This document shows, piece after piece, positions 23,055 to 33,744 of a stretch of DNA of 64,000 nt; position 1 is the first letter of the stretch, and every line of letters starts with the position of its first letter. The DNA comes from Bacillus nakamurai (lineage in GTDB: Bacteria; Bacillota; Bacilli; Bacillales; Bacillaceae): assembly GCF_001584325.1 (NCBI RefSeq), contig NZ_LSAZ01000042.1, positions 1 through 64,000 on the forward strand. The letters run 5' to 3'. A program made the position numbers and the translations under genes. Under the pieces are notes generated by a model, which did not search any database, was not told the DNA's origin, and saw only the letters and a list, made by a program, of their open reading frames with translations.

Positions 23055-23867
23055 TTATCTCGTCTGCAAACTGTTTCTTTTAAAGGCAAAATGATTGGTC
23101 GGTCCGTGTCCCGCACCGATGCCGAGCGTGTTTTCCACCGCTTCCCGGACAAAATTGGCGGCAATTTCAAATGCCGTTTGAATTTCTTCTCCTTTTGCCG
23201 TTTCCGCTGTCAGCGCTGCTGCAAACGTGCAGCCTGTACCGTGGGTATGTTTTGTGTCAATATGAGAGTGGCTGATTTGGGTAAAAGACGAACCGTCAAA
23301 TAATAAATCAACGATTTTACCCTGTTCAGGCTGGTGCCCGCCTTTTATAATGACATTTTTCGCTCCAAGCTTACAAAGATGTTCCGCCGCTTTTTTTCGA
23401 TCCGCAAACGTACGAATTTCCATCCCCGTCAACACCTCGGCTTCAGGAACATTCGGCGTAATCGCATAGCTGCGCGGAATTAACAGCTCTTTTAAAGCCG
23501 CCTGTGATTCTTCACGCAGCAAGGAAGCGCCGCCTTTTGCAATCATGACGGGGTCTGTGATCACATGGTCAAGCTGATATTGGTCTATTTTTTCCGCAAT
23601 CTTGGTCATCATCTCGGCACTCCACAGCATCCCCGTCTTCACCGCGTCCGGCCGCAAATCTTCCGCAACCGCGTCAATCTGGCTGCCGAGAGCTTCTGCT
23701 GTAAGCGGGTAGATACCATGGACGCCCAATGTATTTTGTGCCGTTACCGCTGTAATGGCTGTCATTCCAAAGACACCGAGTTCTTGAAAGGTTTTGAGAT
23801 CCGCCTGAATACCGGCGCCCCCGCCTGAATCAGAACCGGCAATCGTTAATGCTTTACAAATGCTCAT
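23055..23867 (-). CDS. thiD: hydroxymethylpyrimidine (phosphate) kinase ThiD
   Basis: 270 residues, ribokinase-like ThiD. The N-terminal ALTIAGSDSGGGAGIQADLKT is diagnostic, and the ATP/anion-hole motif THGTGCTFAAALTAE lies near residue 210 with the catalytic Cys/Asp region. It phosphorylates HMP and HMP-P to HMP-PP for thiamin synthesis. Last gene of the tenA-thiD operon. The start ATG has AAAGGAGAG upstream, 21 bp after thiF. Confidence 0.92.
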   Translation of the reverse strand: MSICKALTIAGSDSGGGAGIQADLKTFQELGVFGMTAITAVTAQNTLGVHGIYPLTAEALGSQIDAVAEDLRPDAVKTGMLWSAEMMTKIAEKIDQYQLDHVITDPVMIAKGGASLLREESQAALKELLIPRSYAITPNVPEAEVLTGMEIRTFADRKKAAEHLCKLGAKNVIIKGGHQPEQGKIVDLLFDGSSFTQISHSHIDTKHTHGTGCTFAAALTAETAKGEEIQTAFEIAANFVREAVENTLGIGAGHGPTNHFAFKRNSLQTR

Positions 23868-23888
23868 GCTGTTTTCTCTCCTTTCGCG

Positions 23889-24899
23889 TCATCCGATCCA
23901 TTTATGATAAAAGGATTTCGCCCTGCTGATGTCGCTTGTGCCGTGAATTAACGCCCTGCCGTCACGAAACAAAACCATCTTTAAACTGTCCGAACGGCAG
24001 GAAATTAAATACGGATTCGCCGATACGTCAAGCCCCGCCTGTCTGAGCCGTCCGGCAAGCGTTTTAAGTTCAATCTGTTCTGCCATCTCCGTTCTGATCT
24101 GTACGGTGTTTCGGCCGCACAGTACAGCGGCTTTTGTTTGGTTTTCAAAAGATAAAAACGGAAATTCGTTCGTGCCGCAGCTTGGGCATTCGGCTGATTT
24201 AAGCTTAGCGATATTCACTTCAGACCGTTCATTTTTCCACAAATCAAAGGAACGGAGCACATGCTCAATAGGTTCGCCTGTCAAAAGCTTCAGCGCATCG
24301 GCAGCCTGATAAACGGCAACCTGTAATACCGCAGGGCTGATGATTCCCGCCGTATCACAGGTCAAACCGCCTAAAGGCAGCGTCTCAAGCAGGCAGTGAA
24401 GGCACGGGGTGACGTCAGGAATAACGGTAAAGGAAAGGCCGTAGCTGCCGACACAGGCGCCGTACAAAAAGGGGATTCCCTTTTGCACCGCCGCGTCGTT
24501 TACGATAAGCCTTGTTTCAAAGTTGTCCGTGGCGTCGACAATGATTGAAGCATCACTGATCAGTCCGGACACATTTTCTGCTGTGACATCCATGACAAAC
24601 CCTTTCACATCAACATCGCTGTTAATGGAACGAAGCCGTTTTTCAGCCGCTGCGGCCTTCGGCATTTCCTGTCTGACGTCGTCTTCCGTATATAGCTGCT
24701 GGCGCTGAAGATTGCTCCATTCAACATAATCTCTGTCGGCTATCGTTACTTTCCCCACGCCTGCTCTGACAAGCATCTCCGCACCGGCCGTCCCGAGCGC
24801 GCCGGCGCCGATAATGACGGCATGAGACGCCTTCAGCTTCTGCTGTCCGCCGGGACCGATCGGCTGAAACAGCTCCTGTCTGGAATATCTGTCCGTCAT
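23889..24899 (-). CDS. thiF: ThiF, ThiS adenylyltransferase
   Basis: 336 residues, ThiF/MoeB E1-like. Nucleotide-binding [19 protein letters not shown] is near residue 32, [13 protein letters not shown] follows, and zinc-type Cys pairs are seen at CLHC and CPSC. It adenylates the ThiS C-terminus so that sulfur can be transferred for thiazole synthesis. The ATG overlaps the thiG stop (ATGA). A C-terminal rhodanese-like domain is absent; the last 90 residues are a distinct small domain. Confidence 0.92.
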   Translation of the reverse strand: MTDRYSRQELFQPIGPGGQQKLKASHAVIIGAGALGTAGAEMLVRAGVGKVTIADRDYVEWSNLQRQQLYTEDDVRQEMPKAAAAEKRLRSINSDVDVKGFVMDVTAENVSGLISDASIIVDATDNFETRLIVNDAAVQKGIPFLYGACVGSYGLSFTVIPDVTPCLHCLLETLPLGGLTCDTAGIISPAVLQVAVYQAADALKLLTGEPIEHVLRSFDLWKNERSEVNIAKLKSAECPSCGTNEFPFLSFENQTKAAVLCGRNTVQIRTEMAEQIELKTLAGRLRQAGLDVSANPYLISCRSDSLKMVLFRDGRALIHGTSDISRAKSFYHKWIG

Positions 24900-25660
24900 A
24901 CAGGAAGACCGTCTCGCGGGCTGCTCGCCGTGCCGTAATCTTTCACCGGAATTCTGCCCGCCTCATAGGAAAGGCGCCCCGCTTCTACGGCAAGCTTCAT
25001 CGCCCGCGCCATTTTTACCGGATCATCCGCGCCTGACACAGCAGTGTTTAATAAAACGCCGTCAGCCCCTAGCTCCATCGCATAGGCTGCATCTTTCGAA
25101 GATCCGACGCCGGCATCCACAATAACAGGCACCTTCGCCTGCTCAATAATAAATGACAGATTCAGAGGATTCAGAATGCCTTGACCCGAGCCGATCGGCG
25201 AAGCGCCCGGCATAATGGCATGAACGCCAAGCTCTTCAAGGCGTCTTGCGAGCACGACATCATCAGACGTATACGGAAGAACGATAAATCCCTCTTCAAG
25301 CAGCTGTTCAGAGGCTTTTAACGTTTCGACCGGATCAGGCAAAAGAGAGCGGCTGCAGCCGATCACCTCTACTTTAATCATGTCGCAAAGCCCGGATGCT
25401 TTGGCAAGCCTTGCGATTCTGACGGCTTCTTCGGCCGTCGCGGCTCCGGCTGTATTCGGAAGAAGCGTGTACTTGGATAAATCAAGCTGTTCGAGAAAAT
25501 TCGGCTGAGACGGTTCAAATATGTTCATCCGCCTCACCGCAAATGTTAAAATTTCCGATTCAGAAACGGAGACCGCTTCTTTCTGGATGTCGAAACTCGG
25601 ATATTTTCCCGTTCCTAACAAAAGTCTTGAATGAAATTGTTTTCCGCCTATTGTTAACAT
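24896..25660 (-). CDS. thiG: thiazole synthase ThiG
   Basis: 254 residues, TIM barrel. The start [21 protein letters not shown] is typical. The lysine that forms the imine with DXP is in [11 protein letters not shown], and the phosphate-binding [27 protein letters not shown] is near residue 180. It condenses DXP, the ThiS thiocarboxylate and dehydroglycine. It follows thiS after 3 bp and overlaps thiF. Confidence 0.94.
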   Translation of the reverse strand: MLTIGGKQFHSRLLLGTGKYPSFDIQKEAVSVSESEILTFAVRRMNIFEPSQPNFLEQLDLSKYTLLPNTAGAATAEEAVRIARLAKASGLCDMIKVEVIGCSRSLLPDPVETLKASEQLLEEGFIVLPYTSDDVVLARRLEELGVHAIMPGASPIGSGQGILNPLNLSFIIEQAKVPVIVDAGVGSSKDAAYAMELGADGVLLNTAVSGADDPVKMARAMKLAVEAGRLSYEAGRIPVKDYGTASSPRDGLPV

Positions 25661-25663
25661 TCC

Positions 25664-25867
25664 TCATCCGCCTCCTACAAAATGGACAATCTCTATGACA
25701 TCACGGTCACACAAGCCTGTATTCCGATAATTCTTTTTTTCGATGATTTCTTTATTTCTCTCCACAACTACGATTTTTTGATCAAGATGATAGAATTCGA
25801 GCAAATCCTGAATCGTGCCTTTTTCCTTAGCCCATTCAATTTGTTTTCCGTTCAGCTGAAGGATCAT
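25664..25867 (-). CDS. thiS: sulfur carrier protein ThiS
   Basis: 67 residues with a ubiquitin-like beta-grasp fold and the essential C-terminal Gly-Gly (ends HFVGGG). ThiF adenylates this end, and it carries sulfur as thiocarboxylate. The ATG overlaps the thiO stop by 4 nt. Confidence 0.92.
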   Translation of the reverse strand: MILQLNGKQIEWAKEKGTIQDLLEFYHLDQKIVVVERNKEIIEKKNYRNTGLCDRDVIEIVHFVGGG

Positions 25868-26973
25868 ACCTGAACCGCCTCCTTGCGATCAATTCGAAAC
25901 GCCTCTTTCCACTCTGTTTTGACCTCTTGATTCAAGACCAGATTCCGAACCATTTCAGCCGTTGCCGGCGCTAACAGAATGCCGTTTCGAAAATGGCCGG
26001 CAGCAAATATTAAGCCGCTGTCCTCCGGATGCCGCCCGATAAACGGCTTTCCGTCTTTTGTTCCCGGCCGGAGCCCTGCCCAAAACTGATCTATCTTCAT
26101 ATGTTCAATTGCAGGCAGCATTGATTTTGCTTTTTTGATGACTGCTTCAAGCCCGCCGATGTCAGGTTTATCACACCAGTCGCCCGGTTTCATGGTTGCT
26201 CCGATCACGAGACGGCCGCTTTTTCTCGGAACGACATAACAGTGGTCATGGTACAGCGTTCTTGTCAGCGGGATCTCGTCGTTCCAAACTGAGAGGCATT
26301 CTCCTTTTACAGGGAAAAAGGGCTGGCCTAAGCCAAACTGGGCAAAAAACTGGCCGCTCCATACACCGCTGGCCACTGCAACTTGATCGGCGTATACGTC
26401 TCCGGCCGATGTTTTTATGCAAAACGCTTCTATATCCCGTTTGATTTCAATAACGTGTGTATGTTCATAACATTCTGCTCCATAGCGCCTCGCCCCTTTT
26501 GCATACGCTTTACAGACATAATACGGTTCGACATGGACGTCGTCTTTTATCAAGCTTGCGCCGAGAATGTCTTTTGACGCAAACGGCTCTCTTTCAAGCG
26601 CTTCTTCTGCAGAAAGCCATGTGACGGAAGGCAAATCATCCATCTCCCGCAAACGGGTAATATCGTCTTTTGAATACGCCAGCTTCAGCATCCCGCCGTT
26701 ATGGCGCCTGATGTCAATGTCCGCTGCTTCTTGCAGCTCTTTTCCGGCCGTTTCATATAGGCGCTGGCCGTGCATGGCAAAATCAAAAAACGCGTCACGA
26801 CTTTCGCATTCAGCATGGGCGCCGAGCATTCCCGCGGCTGCGCTTGTCGTCCTTTTGCCGATTGCCCCGCTTTCAAACAAGGCCGTTTTTTGTTTATTCT
26901 TCGCCAGCTCATAAGCAATGGCGCACCCGATGATTCCCCCGCCGATAACCGCTGTATCATAGTGCTTCTTCAT
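25864..26973 (-). CDS. thiO: glycine oxidase ThiO
   Basis: 369 residues, FAD-dependent DAO family. The dinucleotide-binding [15 protein letters not shown] starts at residue 11, and [30 protein letters not shown] near the C-terminus is the FAD/substrate region. It oxidises glycine to iminoglycine for ThiG. It overlaps the tenI end by 17 nt, and GAGG lies eight bases before the ATG. Same length as B. subtilis ThiO (YjbR). Confidence 0.93.
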   Translation of the reverse strand: MKKHYDTAVIGGGIIGCAIAYELAKNKQKTALFESGAIGKRTTSAAAGMLGAHAECESRDAFFDFAMHGQRLYETAGKELQEAADIDIRRHNGGMLKLAYSKDDITRLREMDDLPSVTWLSAEEALEREPFASKDILGASLIKDDVHVEPYYVCKAYAKGARRYGAECYEHTHVIEIKRDIEAFCIKTSAGDVYADQVAVASGVWSGQFFAQFGLGQPFFPVKGECLSVWNDEIPLTRTLYHDHCYVVPRKSGRLVIGATMKPGDWCDKPDIGGLEAVIKKAKSMLPAIEHMKIDQFWAGLRPGTKDGKPFIGRHPEDSGLIFAAGHFRNGILLAPATAEMVRNLVLNQEVKTEWKEAFRIDRKEAVQV

Positions 26974-27574
26974 AACCGGCCTCCCTTACCTCGCGAGAAT
27001 AACGTTTTGCCGCTTCCGCAGGGTTCTCTGCTGAAAAAATTCCCGACATGACGGCAATTCCGTCCGGCCCCGCCTGTTTTGCCTGACAGATAGTCTCAAG
27101 TGTCATACCGCCAATGGCAATCACTGGAATGGACAGCTTTCGTTTAATGTCAGAAAGCAGGTTCATGCCTCTTGCTTCAAGTCCTTTTTTACAATCGGTT
27201 TCAAACACATGGCCGAATAACACATAATCGGCGCCTTCTTTTTCAGCCTGGACAGCTTCTTTCAGCGAGTGAACGGAACAGCCGATATGAAGATGCGGAA
27301 ATCTTGCTCTTACCTGCTTTACGGAAAAGCTGTGCGCCGGAAGCTGAACCCGGTGGACATTGGCAAAAAGCGCTATATCCGCACGGTCATTGATGATCAG
27401 TTTTTCTTTATCCACACCGCCTTTTTGCAAAAGCGACAGCAGATGCATGATATCCCCGGCTGTTTTGTTCCGTTCTCTGATATGAATAAAGCTCACATGA
27501 TGATGCATCGAGATAATGTCTTGCGCCAGCCGTGCAACGGGCTTTCGGTTATCAGTTACCGCGTGCAGCTCCAA
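26957..27574 (-). CDS. tenI: TenI, thiazole tautomerase
   Basis: 205 residues from a TTG at 27574, giving the N-terminus [12 protein letters not shown] as in B. subtilis TenI (205 aa). AGAGGTGG lies just upstream. A longer open frame to 27649 only reads through the tenA end. Thiamin-phosphate-synthase-like fold with [24 protein letters not shown] and IAIGGMT ... GIAVMSGIF. It aromatises the thiazole product of ThiG. It overlaps tenA by 23 nt. Confidence 0.9.
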   Translation of the reverse strand: MELHAVTDNRKPVARLAQDIISMHHHVSFIHIRERNKTAGDIMHLLSLLQKGGVDKEKLIINDRADIALFANVHRVQLPAHSFSVKQVRARFPHLHIGCSVHSLKEAVQAEKEGADYVLFGHVFETDCKKGLEARGMNLLSDIKRKLSIPVIAIGGMTLETICQAKQAGPDGIAVMSGIFSAENPAEAAKRYSREVREAGYEEAL

Positions 27575-28259
27575 AGGGTTCCACCTCTTCCTGAGCCTTT
27601 TTGGACCAGCTTTCTTTTTGATAGGCCATCCCCCAAAATTGATATTCATAATAGCTTGAAATGACGAAATTCTCTTTCATTTTGGCGCGGATGTCCTCTG
27701 TACTTTTTTCAGCAAGCTCGTCAAAACGGCTGACCTGTTCTTCGACCTGCTGTCTAAACCAGTCGCCGCCGTATGTGCCGATCCATTTCTCATAAATCGG
27801 ATGGCCCGGTTCACATTCCTTCAGGTGTTCGCCGACTTCATAATAAAGCCAATAGCAAGGCAAAAGCGCTGCTAATATTTCCGCAAAATTACCGCTTATC
27901 ACTGATCTGTACATATGGGACGTATAAGAATACGCAGTCGGTGACGGTTTAAATGCCGCACGCTCTTTTTCTGTAATTCCTAAAAGTTCCGTGAATTCCC
28001 GGTGCAGCGCCATTTCCGCTTCATATGTGCCTTGCGCATGACCTGCCATTCTGCCCGTCGTAAACAAGTCCTCGGCATAAGCTGCTCCGAAAGCCTGAAC
28101 CTTGGCAAAATGCGTCAAATAATAGGAATCTTGCAGCACGTAATATGTAAAGCGGTCTATCGGCAGGCTTCCGTCACCGATTCCCTTTATAAAAGGATGA
28201 ACAAAGCTTCCGTCCCACCATTCGGCAGCGGCCCGTTTGCATTCCTCTGAAAATTTCAT
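27552..28259 (-). CDS. tenA: TenA, aminopyrimidine aminohydrolase (thiaminase II)
   Basis: 235 residues from the second of two adjacent ATGs (28259; the other is 28262), with GAGGGGG upstream. TenA fold: [18 protein letters not shown] at the N-terminus, [14 protein letters not shown], the active-site Cys in [13 protein letters not shown], and [14 protein letters not shown] near the end. It salvages HMP from thiamin breakdown products. First gene of the thiamin operon, behind a TPP riboswitch. Confidence 0.94.
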   Translation of the reverse strand: MKFSEECKRAAAEWWDGSFVHPFIKGIGDGSLPIDRFTYYVLQDSYYLTHFAKVQAFGAAYAEDLFTTGRMAGHAQGTYEAEMALHREFTELLGITEKERAAFKPSPTAYSYTSHMYRSVISGNFAEILAALLPCYWLYYEVGEHLKECEPGHPIYEKWIGTYGGDWFRQQVEEQVSRFDELAEKSTEDIRAKMKENFVISSYYEYQFWGMAYQKESWSKKAQEEVEPFGAARGN

Positions 28260-28283
28260 CATGTTTTCCCCCTCGATAGAAAT

Positions 28284-28319
28284 AAAAAAACCACTTTCCC
28301 GCATTGGAAAAGTGGTTTG
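28284..28319 (-). terminator. TPP-riboswitch terminator before tenA
   Basis: Minus-strand AAACCACTTTTCC-aatg-CGGGAAAGTGGTTTTTTT. TPP-dependent termination of the thiamin operon. Confidence 0.88.
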
Positions 28320-28354
28320 GAATTTACATGGATAAAAGGAACCCAAAAAAATAC

Positions 28355-28454
28355 CGCTCCACTTCCCTACGCAGGTCTGAACCTGTTCAAGTTATGAGGG
28401 TCTAAAAGTCTCACTTTTATCTCAGCCCTTATGAAGGACACCCCTAGTGGTCTT
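28355..28454 (-). promoter_or_regulatory. TPP riboswitch (thi box)
   Basis: The minus strand holds the conserved TPP aptamer: CCACTAGGGGTGTCC (P1/P2), AAGGGCTGAGA (thi box), ACCCTCATAACTTGAACAGG, and CTGCGTAGGGAAGTGG closing P1. It controls tenA-tenI-thiO-thiS-thiG-thiF-thiD. Confidence 0.95.
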
Positions 28455-28509
28455 ACGATTGTTTATTTACTTGTTCTGCCCTTCTATCTTAACATGAATC
28501 AAATTTTGG

Positions 28510-30354
28510 TCAAGCTTCAAGCGTTTTTTTCAGCTCCGACACATAGTTGCGCGAACCTGTGACAATGAGGCGGTCCCCTGTTTTCAGCCGCGTGTCTCCG
28601 TGCGGAACGATGCTGTCCACTCCTCTGAAAATCCGTACGAAAATGACATCGCCCATCAGCGGAAATTCACGCAGAATAACGCCGTCATACGCGGTATTTT
28701 CCATATTGACCTGATAAAGCGAAGACTCTTGGTTCGTCAGCAGGTTCATCACGCCAGGAGCTTCAATTAATGCGCGCAAAAGCGTTTTTGTAGACAGAAG
28801 GATCGAAAAGATGCTGATGCCCTCTTCCTTCAGCTTCGCTTCATGCTCAACGGAACCTACGCTTGCGATGACCCGTTCAGTCCCTTTTTCTTTCGCAAAT
28901 AATGCGATTTCCGCATTGAGATCTTCATTGCCCGTCGCCACCACGAGAATATCGGTTTTAAAGATGCCGTGCGACTCCAGCGTGCTGTGCTCGTAATCAG
29001 CGATCGTTTCCACCGTAAAGACGGATTCTGAATGCTTTTCCTCGGCATTTTCCTGATACACATGGACGATTCGGACTTCATATTCCTCATCGGGCAGTTC
29101 CAGTGTGACCGGAAGCGTCATTTGGTTGGCGCCGATAAATGTAATGCGCTTTTTTTCCTTCGGCGTATCTTGCCGTTTGTATAATTTTTTAAACCCGATC
29201 GGCGTTATAATACTGGCAATGACGGCCACCAGGGTCAGTGCGCCTGACATATTGGCGCTGATGATATGCAGCCTCTGCCCGATCGTAGCCGCCGCAATGA
29301 CAAGCGACAGAGTGGATGTCAGCAGAAACCCCGAGGCAAACACGGTTCTCTTGTCATACCACCTTTTCAAATAAAGCACCGGAATGATCTTGCTGATAAA
29401 CAGCGCAATCAAAAGCAGCGGAATCATAATCAATGTTTTCGGATCTTGGAACAGCGTCCAAATGTCCAATTTCACACCGACCATGACAAAAAAGATCGGG
29501 ATTAAAAACCCGTAACCGAATGAATCAAGCTGTTCAACCATTTCTTTATTCGGCGACAGCAGCGACACAAGCACGCCGGCTAAAAACGCGCCGAGAATAT
29601 TTTCTGCCCCGAGTGACTCTGACAGGGCGACAAGTACGATAATCAGCGTGAAAATGGCTCTCGTGCCAATCTGCACTGTTCCTTTTGACATCGATTGAAC
29701 GAACGAGCGGTGTTTAAAGATCCGGCCGAAAAAGTACAGGACGACCCCTGCGGCAAACAAAATCATGAGAAGCCACATATTGCCGCTGTCCTCTCCGTAA
29801 ACAGAAGCAAAAACGGCGAGAAGAATCATCGTCGCCAAATCGGCAATGACGGCGACAAGCAGGATGATCTGGCCGATATTTGAGTTCATAATCCGCTCTT
29901 CCTTTAAAGTCGGCACCACCACTCCGAGCGATATCGTCGAAATGATAAGCGTCATTAAAAAGGCATTTTTGATAAAACCGGCTAAGACAAAGCCGTACGA
30001 CAGCAGTAATGATAAGATAAAAATGCCGATAAATATCATCAGTGCTGCGGCAAACGTGTTGGGAGCTTCTTTGCCGTTTTGGAGAAATTGTTTTTTCTTC
30101 CCCTTTTCAAACGAAGAAAAATCTATTTCCAAACCGCTTAAAAACATTAAAAAGATAAAGCCGAGAACAGACAGCGTCTCCAGCCACGTATCCCCCTGAA
30201 CGACAAGATTAAAGCCGCTTTTTCCGATGATAAGCCCCATGATGATTTCCGCGACCACGACCGGAATGCTGAGCTTAAACCGATGTAAAAGGAGCGGCGT
30301 CAAAAATGCGACGATCAGGACAACGACTAAAGATGCGACTGATGTGTGTTCCAT
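28510..30354 (-). CDS. yjbQ: YjbQ, CPA2-family cation/proton antiporter with RCK domain
   Basis: 614 residues from the ATG at 30354 behind AAGGAGGTACTT; a longer frame has no such signal. About 12 membrane helices of the Na+/H+ exchanger (CPA2) type occupy residues 1-390 (VVAEIIMGLIIGKSGFN, LMFLSGLEIDF, LGAFLAGVLVSLL). A soluble RCK_N-like NAD-binding region follows (ITFIGANQMTLPV ... ILVVATGNEDLN), then a TrkA_C domain (GVILREFPLMGDVIFVRI ... GDRLIVTGS). It probably moves K+ or Na+ against protons under nucleotide control. Monocistronic. Confidence 0.88.
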   Translation of the reverse strand: MEHTSVASLVVVLIVAFLTPLLLHRFKLSIPVVVAEIIMGLIIGKSGFNLVVQGDTWLETLSVLGFIFLMFLSGLEIDFSSFEKGKKKQFLQNGKEAPNTFAAALMIFIGIFILSLLLSYGFVLAGFIKNAFLMTLIISTISLGVVVPTLKEERIMNSNIGQIILLVAVIADLATMILLAVFASVYGEDSGNMWLLMILFAAGVVLYFFGRIFKHRSFVQSMSKGTVQIGTRAIFTLIIVLVALSESLGAENILGAFLAGVLVSLLSPNKEMVEQLDSFGYGFLIPIFFVMVGVKLDIWTLFQDPKTLIMIPLLLIALFISKIIPVLYLKRWYDKRTVFASGFLLTSTLSLVIAAATIGQRLHIISANMSGALTLVAVIASIITPIGFKKLYKRQDTPKEKKRITFIGANQMTLPVTLELPDEEYEVRIVHVYQENAEEKHSESVFTVETIADYEHSTLESHGIFKTDILVVATGNEDLNAEIALFAKEKGTERVIASVGSVEHEAKLKEEGISIFSILLSTKTLLRALIEAPGVMNLLTNQESSLYQVNMENTAYDGVILREFPLMGDVIFVRIFRGVDSIVPHGDTRLKTGDRLIVTGSRNYVSELKKTLEA

Positions 30355-30574
30355 TGTAAGTACCTCCTTAGAACAAGGGTTATTAAAGCCCGTATAAACG
30401 GACAAAACCTTCTTTTTTAAAAAAACATAACGCGATTTTAACAAGGCTGAACGTGAAAAAAAGTAATAAGGCTTTAATTGTTCAATTCTTTTTTAATTTG
30501 CTCTAAAACAGCATGATTAGGCACAGGAATTTGCCCCATAATAAATAAATCAGATAAAAAGGGAGGTGCTGCGC

Positions 30575-31318
30575 ATGGCTTATGATGTCATCAGCGATAT
30601 ACACGGATGTTTTGATGAGATGATCGCTTTAATTCAAAAGCTCGGGTATGAGGTGAAAGACGGAACGCCCGTCCATTCTGAAGGCAGAACGCTTGTATTT
30701 GCAGGGGATTTAACAGACAGAGGCCCAAAATCCGTTGAGGTGATGCGTTTTGTGGCAGAAGCATATGAAAAAGGAGCCGTCCGTTATGTCCCGGGAAATC
30801 ATTGCAATAAGCTGTATCGTTATTTAAAGGGGAACCCCGTAAAAGTCATGCACGGACTGGAAACGACTGCTGCAGAACTGAAAGAGCTTTCGCCGGCTGA
30901 AAGAATGGAAGTCTCCAGGCAATTTATCCGGTTATACGAAAAAGCGCCGCTTTACGATATTTTACATAACGGCGATCTGGTTGTCGCCCATGCCGGCATA
31001 AAGGCTGACGATATCGGCAAACACTCACGGAGGGTAAAGGAGTTTGTCCTCTACGGCGACGTAACGGGAGAAACGCATACCGACGGCCGGCCCGTCAGAA
31101 GAGACTGGGCAGCCGATTATCACGGCAAGGCATGGGTTGTATACGGCCATACTCCTGTAAAAAGACCGCGGATCGTCAATCGCACCATTAATATTGATAC
31201 AGGCTGCGTCTTCGGAAATGAGCTGACAGGCTTTCGTTTTCCCGAACATGAAACCGTTTCCGTGAAAAGCTGGATACCGTTTGACGCTACACGATTTCGT
31301 GAAGACGCCGGCCAGTAG
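30575..31318 (+). CDS. prpE: PrpE, bis(5'-nucleosyl)-tetraphosphatase / protein phosphatase
   Basis: 247 residues, calcineurin-like metallophosphoesterase. Metal-binding motifs in order: SDIHGCFDE (residue 7), [16 protein letters not shown], the VAHAGI His and YGHTPV. The B. subtilis homologue (YjbP) hydrolyses Ap4A and dephosphorylates proteins, and it has been linked to spore germination. ATG at 30575 behind GGGAGGTG. Confidence 0.9.
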   Translation: MAYDVISDIHGCFDEMIALIQKLGYEVKDGTPVHSEGRTLVFAGDLTDRGPKSVEVMRFVAEAYEKGAVRYVPGNHCNKLYRYLKGNPVKVMHGLETTAAELKELSPAERMEVSRQFIRLYEKAPLYDILHNGDLVVAHAGIKADDIGKHSRRVKEFVLYGDVTGETHTDGRPVRRDWAADYHGKAWVVYGHTPVKRPRIVNRTINIDTGCVFGNELTGFRFPEHETVSVKSWIPFDATRFREDAGQ

Positions 31319-31323
31319 CACAC

Positions 31324-31360
31324 CAAAAAGCCCGAACCAGCGAAGGTTTCGGGCTTTATA
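31324..31360. terminator. bidirectional terminator between prpE and yjbO
   Basis: AAAGCCCGAAACC-ttcgct-GGTTCGGGCTTTTT (minus reading), with A/T-rich flanks on both sides. It serves both convergent genes. Confidence 0.8.
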
Positions 31361-32249
31361 TCTGTTCGATCAAGGATGTCATGTCATCCGGAATCGGGGC
31401 ATGGAAAACGAGCGGTTCACCGGTCATTGGATGTAAAAATGAAAGCCGCTCACTGTGAAGCGCCTGCCGCGTCATCCCCTCGGTTTTTCCCCCGTACAGC
31501 GTATCGCCGACTAACGGATGGCCGAGATAGCTCATATGCACCCGAATTTGATGCGTTCTCCCTGTTTCCAGCTGCAAAGCTGCCAGGGTGCATGTGTCTC
31601 CCGCTTTTTCCGTGCAAAAATGGGTAACCGCTGCTTGGCCCTGCGGGGTGACCATCCGTTCAATAATGCTGTCCGGCTTTCTGCCGATGGGAGCGTCAAC
31701 CGTTCCTTCTTTCTGACTCATTCTGCCGTGCACAACAGCGAGATATCGCCTTTTTACGCTGCCTTTTTTCTGTGCGGCCGACAAAAGGGAGTGAGCGAGA
31801 CGGTGCTTCGCGATCAGCATGGCGCCAGACGTATCCCGGTCAAGACGGGTGACAAGGTGGACCGTTGACTGTACGCCGTTTTGCCGGTAATGGTGAATGA
31901 TTCCGTTAGCAATGCTTGCTGACGGGTGCTCCCTTGAAGGAATGGAGGAAACATATGGCTGTTTATTGACAACGAGCACATGTTCATCTTCATAAAGAAT
32001 ATCAAGCGGAACGGGCTCAGGCAGCAGAGTTTCACTCACTTGCTCTTTTGGAAACTCCACCTTTAACACATCTCCGTCAGCTAAAACTGAGCGGACGGTC
32101 ACATGTTCACCGTTAATCAGAAGATCTCCGCCGCCGAATTTAATTTCCGCCAGAAGCCGCTTTGAAATGCCGAGCTGCGCTGTATATTCTTTTACCGTCA
32201 TGCCGGCTTCCGAGGGTGTAATGTTCTTTTGGATAAAAAAGTTTTCCAA
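31356..32249 (-). CDS. yjbO: YjbO, RluA-family pseudouridine synthase
   Basis: 297 residues. An N-terminal S4 RNA-binding domain (about 13-70, TVKEYTAQLGISKRLLAEIKFGGGDLLING) is followed by the RluA catalytic domain with VTRLDRDTSGAMLIAK (catalytic Asp) and LETGRTHQIRVHMSYLGHPLVGD. It converts uridines in rRNA or tRNA to pseudouridine; the target is not identified. TTG start at 32249 behind AGAGGAAAC. It begins 14 bp after the NAD kinase gene, so the two are cotranscribed. Confidence 0.88.
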   Translation of the reverse strand: MENFFIQKNITPSEAGMTVKEYTAQLGISKRLLAEIKFGGGDLLINGEHVTVRSVLADGDVLKVEFPKEQVSETLLPEPVPLDILYEDEHVLVVNKQPYVSSIPSREHPSASIANGIIHHYRQNGVQSTVHLVTRLDRDTSGAMLIAKHRLAHSLLSAAQKKGSVKRRYLAVVHGRMSQKEGTVDAPIGRKPDSIIERMVTPQGQAAVTHFCTEKAGDTCTLAALQLETGRTHQIRVHMSYLGHPLVGDTLYGGKTEGMTRQALHSERLSFLHPMTGEPLVFHAPIPDDMTSLIEQI

Positions 32250-32263
32250 TCCGTTTCCTCTTT

Positions 32264-33064
32264 CTATTCACCTTTTCCGATAAAGGAATCCTGCACTCTT
32301 TTCCAAAACGGAAAAGGCCGGAATCTTGCAAATCTGACTTTTTCTTCAGCCACTCGGCATAGAATCGACTTGACGTCCTTATGCAGCAAGGTTAAATGGT
32401 CTATCGTTACTTGAAAATCGACATCGTTTCTCGGTTTGATGACACAGTTATGGTGATCGGGAAGAAGCAGCGGCGAGCCGACGGTCCGAAAGACGCGGTT
32501 ATTAATTGAAGCCATTTCCGCAAGCTGAATCGCTCTGATTGAAGGATGAATGATCGCACCGCCTAATGCTTTGTTGTAGGCCGTGCTTCCGGACGGCGTA
32601 GACAGGCATAAACCGTCACCCCTGAATGTTTCAAACAGCTGCCCCTTAATTTCAACGTCAGCGACAAGACTGCCTTCTATACTTTTGATCGTGCATTCAT
32701 TTAATGCCAAGTATCTTTCTTCACGCTCGTTCTCATGATAGGTAACGATCACCTCTAGGAGCGGATATTCCACAGTATGATACGGGGTTTTGGCAATGGC
32801 CAGCACAAGCTTTTCAATTTCTTGGGGGACCCAATCTGCATAGAAGCCTAAATGACCTGTGTGAACCCCGACAAAGGCCGTTTTGTCCAAACGGTCGCTG
32901 TATCTGTGAAATGCGTAAAGGAGCGTTCCGTCACCGCCGACAGAAATGACGATTTCCGGCTCTTTTTCATCCAATGTCATGTCAAAATCGAGTAAATACG
33001 TCTGTATCTTGCTTTTCAGTGTATCTGAAACCTCGTCTCCTTTTGAAGATACGGCAAATTTCAT
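32264..33064 (-). CDS. nadK: NAD kinase NadK1 (PpnKA)
   Basis: 266 residues. [13 protein letters not shown] near residue 45 is the ATP-NAD kinase motif, and [23 protein letters not shown] is the NAD-binding motif. It makes NADP from NAD. The gene is yjbN/ppnKA in B. subtilis and lies downstream of the alarmone synthetase sasB with 17 bp between. ATG behind AAGGAGGAGAATGGC. Confidence 0.92.
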   Translation of the reverse strand: MKFAVSSKGDEVSDTLKSKIQTYLLDFDMTLDEKEPEIVISVGGDGTLLYAFHRYSDRLDKTAFVGVHTGHLGFYADWVPQEIEKLVLAIAKTPYHTVEYPLLEVIVTYHENEREERYLALNECTIKSIEGSLVADVEIKGQLFETFRGDGLCLSTPSGSTAYNKALGGAIIHPSIRAIQLAEMASINNRVFRTVGSPLLLPDHHNCVIKPRNDVDFQVTIDHLTLLHKDVKSILCRVAEEKVRFARFRPFPFWKRVQDSFIGKGE

Positions 33065-33081
33065 GCCATTCTCCTCCTTTC

Positions 33082-33717
33082 CTATTGATGGCCGCCCGCT
33101 TTTTTCTTACGTGAAAACACGGCTTGGGCTTCCTGAATTTCGCCGCGTATCTCTGACATTTCTTCATCCAGGCGGGATGCAGCTTCTGATGCACGCTGCA
33201 GCCTAAGCTTTACTTTTTCAGGAATGTTTCCGCTGTACTTGTAATTCAGTGAATGTTCTATGGTCGCCCAAAAGTTCATGGCAAGCGTCCGGACCTGTAT
33301 TTCCACCAGAACGTGCTTTTCTCCGGACGTCGTTTGTAAAGGATATAAAACGACAAGGTGATAAGACCGGTATCCGCTTTCTTTATGCTCAGCGATGTAA
33401 TCGCGCTGGTCGACGACCGTAAAATCTTTTCTGGCAAACAGCATATCTTTAACGATTTGGATATCATCGACAAATTGGCACATAATGCGGAGCCCCGCGA
33501 TATCCTGCATCGTTTCAATCTGATGCAGCGGTATGCTTTTCCGTCTCGCCTTTTCAAGTATGCTTGCCACCGGCTTTACACGGCCTGTCACAAACTCAAT
33601 CGGCGAATGGTCATCTTCATACTCATAAAGGGTTCTGACGCCTTTCAGCTTCACTTTTAATTCATCGACAGCCTGGCGGTATGGCGCTAAAAATTGCTCC
33701 CATTGTTTGTCATCCAT
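33082..33717 (-). CDS. sasB: SasB (YjbM, RelQ), small alarmone synthetase
   Basis: 211 residues. RelA/SpoT synthetase domain: [45 protein letters not shown] and [18 protein letters not shown] are all conserved. There is no hydrolase domain. It makes ppGpp/pppGpp and related alarmones, and homologues are tetrameric and activated by pppGpp. First gene of sasB-nadK-yjbO on the minus strand. Confidence 0.92.
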   Translation of the reverse strand: MDDKQWEQFLAPYRQAVDELKVKLKGVRTLYEYEDDHSPIEFVTGRVKPVASILEKARRKSIPLHQIETMQDIAGLRIMCQFVDDIQIVKDMLFARKDFTVVDQRDYIAEHKESGYRSYHLVVLYPLQTTSGEKHVLVEIQVRTLAMNFWATIEHSLNYKYSGNIPEKVKLRLQRASEAASRLDEEMSEIRGEIQEAQAVFSRKKKAGGHQ

Positions 33718-33744
33718 CGTACATCCCCCAATTCGAACCTGTTT

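Noticed and set aside
23027-23057. Hairpin at the end of thiD as its terminator
   Set aside because: The GGGACCGC/GCGGTCCC stem is good, but the long T run is on the plus-strand side; on the minus strand only three T's follow, so I did not call it.
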